A stretch of 64,000 bases of DNA from JACCZH01 sp963729445 (lineage in GTDB: Bacteria > Chloroflexota > Chloroflexia > Thermomicrobiales > CFX8), in contig CAVSNU010000003.1 of NCBI GenBank assembly GCA_963729445.1, forward strand, positions 558,001 to 622,000. The letters are read 5' to 3'. The notes beneath the pieces were generated by a model. That model was not told where the DNA came from and did no database searches. It saw nothing but the letters and a program-made list of their open reading frames with translations. The translations under genes and the position numbers were made by a program. This document shows, one piece after another, positions 61,741-64,000 of this stretch (positions are counted from its first letter, which is position 1; each line of letters starts with the position of its first letter).

Positions 61741-62862
61741 TCAGGCGCCGCGAAGGCGGCGACCGTATACGCCCTCAAGAGGCACGTACTCTTCGTCATA
61801 GCCGAACGCTCTCGGACCGACTGATTCGAGGGCCAGCTCCGTCTTGAGGATCTCCGGAGCGGGTACGCCCAGCACCGCCACACGCAGGCCATAACGCAAC
61901 ACCTCTGTCGACACCGGGGCGGCGGTATCCCGGTCAACGATGCAGATCAGATCGGGCACGATCGCAAGAATCTCGTCTCCCAGTCTCGCGATCAAATTCT
62001 CGTTCTGAAAATCAATCGTCATCCGTTCGCCCCGGTTGTCGCCCAACCCATCGAGCTCCACGAAGCCGCGTGCGAACCCCGCCGCCATCCGGCGCTCGAC
62101 ATCGATGATCTTTCCGGTAAAGAGCAGATGTCCGCTGCACTGCCGGATGACCTCCGCGACCGGGTCGCGATGCTCACGTCGTGCGGCCCGGACGGCGTCA
62201 CCGATCTTCCTGGCGAAGGTCATCGTCATCGGTATGACCGTGCGCTTCAAATCCACCCCGGTCATCATCGGGAACGCAAATCCAGCAGAGCCCCCCATCT
62301 GGATCGTCACGGCGCGTGCCTGGCGTTCGAGCGTTATGGGGTCTTTCACCTTCGTCCAGAGCACCGTGTTGTGGTGCGGGTCGGCCAGCGCAGCCGGTGC
62401 AACCGGCACTCCATAGATCGAGAAGGTATCCATCTGAAGCTCGGGAAAGGCCCGACCCATGGCGTCGCCGTCGACCACCGGCAGCCCGGTTAACAGGCTC
62501 GTCGCCATCGGCCGCATCGAGTTCGATCCCCCGATTTCGCCTGGCACGAGGTACCCGGCACGCTCGCCAACGAACGTTTCCAACGCCCGCAACGCGACCA
62601 CCGTCTCGTCCCCACGCGGAATGCGCTCGACGCTCACGGTCGGAGATCCCATGCCCCCTACGGCGACGACGAATGCGTCGTCGGCCACACTCTCCGGCGT
62701 CACGATTCGGACCGGCCCATGCTGCTCGATAAGGTGCCGGACCTGAAGCTTTCCGCTGTACGGGTTTCCACCTCCGCCAGTCCCGAGGATGCCAGCGCCA
62801 ATCGCTATGCTTTCGAGCGCGTCCTCATCTACCCACCACTCATGACATACGTTAGCGTGCAC
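61741..62862 (-). CDS. DUF917 family protein (hydantoinase-associated)
   Basis: A 373-residue DUF917 protein (S-methyl thiohydantoin desulfurase-like family). GAGILGTGGGGNPYSGK at the N-terminus and VPGEIGGSNSMRPMATSLLTGLP are family blocks. The ATG overlaps the hydantoinase A gene by 11 bp. DUF917 genes usually pair with HyuA-like proteins; the proven chemistry of relatives involves thiohydantoins, but this substrate is unknown. Confidence 0.88.
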   Translation of the reverse strand: MHANVCHEWWVDEDALESIAIGAGILGTGGGGNPYSGKLQVRHLIEQHGPVRIVTPESVADDAFVVAVGGMGSPTVSVERIPRGDETVVALRALETFVGERAGYLVPGEIGGSNSMRPMATSLLTGLPVVDGDAMGRAFPELQMDTFSIYGVPVAPAALADPHHNTVLWTKVKDPITLERQARAVTIQMGGSAGFAFPMMTGVDLKRTVIPMTMTFARKIGDAVRAARREHRDPVAEVIRQCSGHLLFTGKIIDVERRMAAGFARGFVELDGLGDNRGERMTIDFQNENLIARLGDEILAIVPDLICIVDRDTAAPVSTEVLRYGLRVAVLGVPAPEILKTELALESVGPRAFGYDEEYVPLEGVYGRRLRGA

Positions 62863-64000
62863 TCAAGTCTCCAACCGCCTTGATCCGCAGCCGCAGCGCG
62901 CTAGAAGGCAGGTACGCAAGCGGAACTTCATCTATCTCGACAATCTGAACCGTGGACACAGCTGCCCCGGCTTGGACCGCGTGGGAAATCGCCTCATCCT
63001 TGGCTTCCGCCAGCACGCTCTCTCTGCTTCTGCCCTCCATGGGGAAGACGCGGTCGATCTCACCGCTTACCTGCGCGATCGCTGCGCCAATCGCGTTGGC
63101 GACACCGGCGTGTTCCGGCCGGATGACGCTGCTCGCGCCTTCAATGTCAGCGGGAAAGAGTGTCGCGCCGCCACCCACCAGCACGACGGGAACGGTACCC
63201 GCCGATAGCTTGAGAGCATCCACCAGCCCTGCCAGTGATTCCTGCGCCACCTGCATCGCCCGCCTCGACACGACCGGATCAAGGCTCTCTACCCGGGATG
63301 GGTCACCGAGGTCGCATAACCCAAGCGACACCGCGACGTCCGACATCGTCAACGACGAGCCGCCGAACACCAGGGCTTCCTCTGTCAGGCGATAGCCAAC
63401 GCTTTGAGGACCGACCGTTCCACCATCGTTGGAGATCAGGCTCCCACCTCCGAGACCAACGCTCACCACGTCTGGCATCCGGAAGTTCGTCCGCACGCCA
63501 CCCACCTCCACCTCGAACGAGGCTTCACGCGGGAACCCATGCACGAGAGCCCCACCATCGGTCGTCGTCCCACCAACGTCCAGCACAATGCCGTCGGTAA
63601 CACCTGAGAGCAGCGCAGCGCCACGCATTGAGTTCGTAGGACCGCTGGCGAAAGTGAGTACCGGGTACTTCGCGGCGTGTTCCGCCGTCATCAAGGTACC
63701 GTCGTTCTGGCTCAGATAAAGCCGTGCATCGAGCCCACTCTGCAGCAGCGCGTTCTCAAACCCGGCAATCGTCTTCTTCGCCAGACCAGACAGACACGCG
63801 TTGAGAGCCGAGGCGTTTTCACGCTCCAGCACGCCAAGCCGGCCGATCTCATGTGACAGCGACACGTTCATGCCGGGAGCTCCGGACCGAAGCGCATCGG
63901 CGACGGTGATTTCCTGATGCGGTGATACCGGCGAGAATGTGCCGACCACGGCTGCGCTCTCGATGCCCCGGGAGATCAGATCAGAGAGCGTACGCTCGAT
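62852..64000 (-). CDS. Hydantoinase/oxoprolinase family protein HyuA, N-terminus outside window
   Basis: The C-terminal about 382 residues of a HyuA-type ATP-dependent amidohydrolase. The frame is open through the right edge (position 64000), so the true start is beyond. Visible blocks are TFASGPTNSMRGAALLSG, VLDVGGTTTDGG (nucleotide-binding ASKHA motif), VSVGLGGGS and VLVGGGATLFP. It precedes the DUF917 gene with an 11-bp overlap, and both belong to an operon extending rightward. Substrate could be a hydantoin or 5-oxoproline. Confidence 0.9.
   Translation of the reverse strand: MERTLSDLISRGIESAAVVGTFSPVSPHQEITVADALRSGAPGMNVSLSHEIGRLGVLERENASALNACLSGLAKKTIAGFENALLQSGLDARLYLSQNDGTLMTAEHAAKYPVLTFASGPTNSMRGAALLSGVTDGIVLDVGGTTTDGGALVHGFPREASFEVEVGGVRTNFRMPDVVSVGLGGGSLISNDGGTVGPQSVGYRLTEEALVFGGSSLTMSDVAVSLGLCDLGDPSRVESLDPVVSRRAMQVAQESLAGLVDALKLSAGTVPVVLVGGGATLFPADIEGASSVIRPEHAGVANAIGAAIAQVSGEIDRVFPMEGRSRESVLAEAKDEAISHAVQAGAAVSTVQIVEIDEVPLAYLPSSALRLRIKAVGDLSAR

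Overview
The window is a gene-dense, GC-rich bacterial chromosome segment. The best guess from gene content is a Chloroflexota (Thermomicrobia/Sphaerobacter-like) organism. The clues are a CIRCE-controlled hrcA-grpE-dnaK operon, a Thermus/Chloroflexi-style Obg with a C-terminal OCT domain, an RNase Y/SpoVS pair, a MutL-like ASKHA protein beside a sandwich-domain protein, PDWLR-motif proteins, frequent GTG/TTG starts and many palindromic intergenic repeats. The taxonomic call is inference; no rRNA is present.

Layout. 1-600: two small Flp-type pilins and a long hairpin. 600-5735: dnaJ, a phosphoribosyltransferase, a DUF2267 protein, a HAD phosphatase and an ADP-ribosylglycohydrolase-like protein that lacks its metal ligands, separated by palindromic repeat elements. 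5909-13359: a PLP sulfur-amino-acid enzyme followed by a co-directional hydrolase cluster (creatininase-like, NodB-like deacetylase, two YtcJ-like amidohydrolases, UPF0173 hydrolase, small protein). 13392-15184: tRNA-Arg(TCT) with a 1.7-kb insertion bounded by an exact 48-bp direct repeat of the tRNA 3' half and carrying a HEPN-motif protein. 15341-23118: LysE exporter, GNAT acetyltransferase, MoaD-MoaE fusion, M20 peptidase, S9 peptidase, and a moeA operon with two small membrane proteins. 23381-33830: rel, a PfkB kinase, obgE, rpoD, lysA, an ABC-F protein and coaE. 33869-42412: LysE and MFS transporters, prfB with its programmed frameshift, a gluzincin, and hrcA-grpE-dnaK. 42829-46679: a three-gene MutL-like operon. 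46859-53068: dtd-ispF-ispD-PIN/TRAM, then PHP-spoVS-rny. 53634-64000: an SbcC-like ATPase, gamma-glutamyltransferase, mutS, yggT, and a DUF917/hydantoinase pair running off the right edge.

Most genes are core housekeeping: stress response, stringent response, translation termination, isoprenoid, lysine, CoA and molybdopterin synthesis, and DNA repair. The accessory content is the hydrolase cluster, the tRNA-borne insertion and the repeats. The most unusual structures are (i) the tRNA-Arg mini-island with a HEPN-like protein, (ii) a MITE-like family of nested palindromes at several intergenic loci, with compensatory changes and shared outer modules, and (iii) the conserved-looking MutL-like operon of unknown role.

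Caution: four genes (M20 peptidase, pfkB, dnaK, mutS) are each interrupted by one single-base frameshift. Because dnaK and mutS are otherwise perfect, uncorrected sequencing errors are more likely than real pseudogenes.
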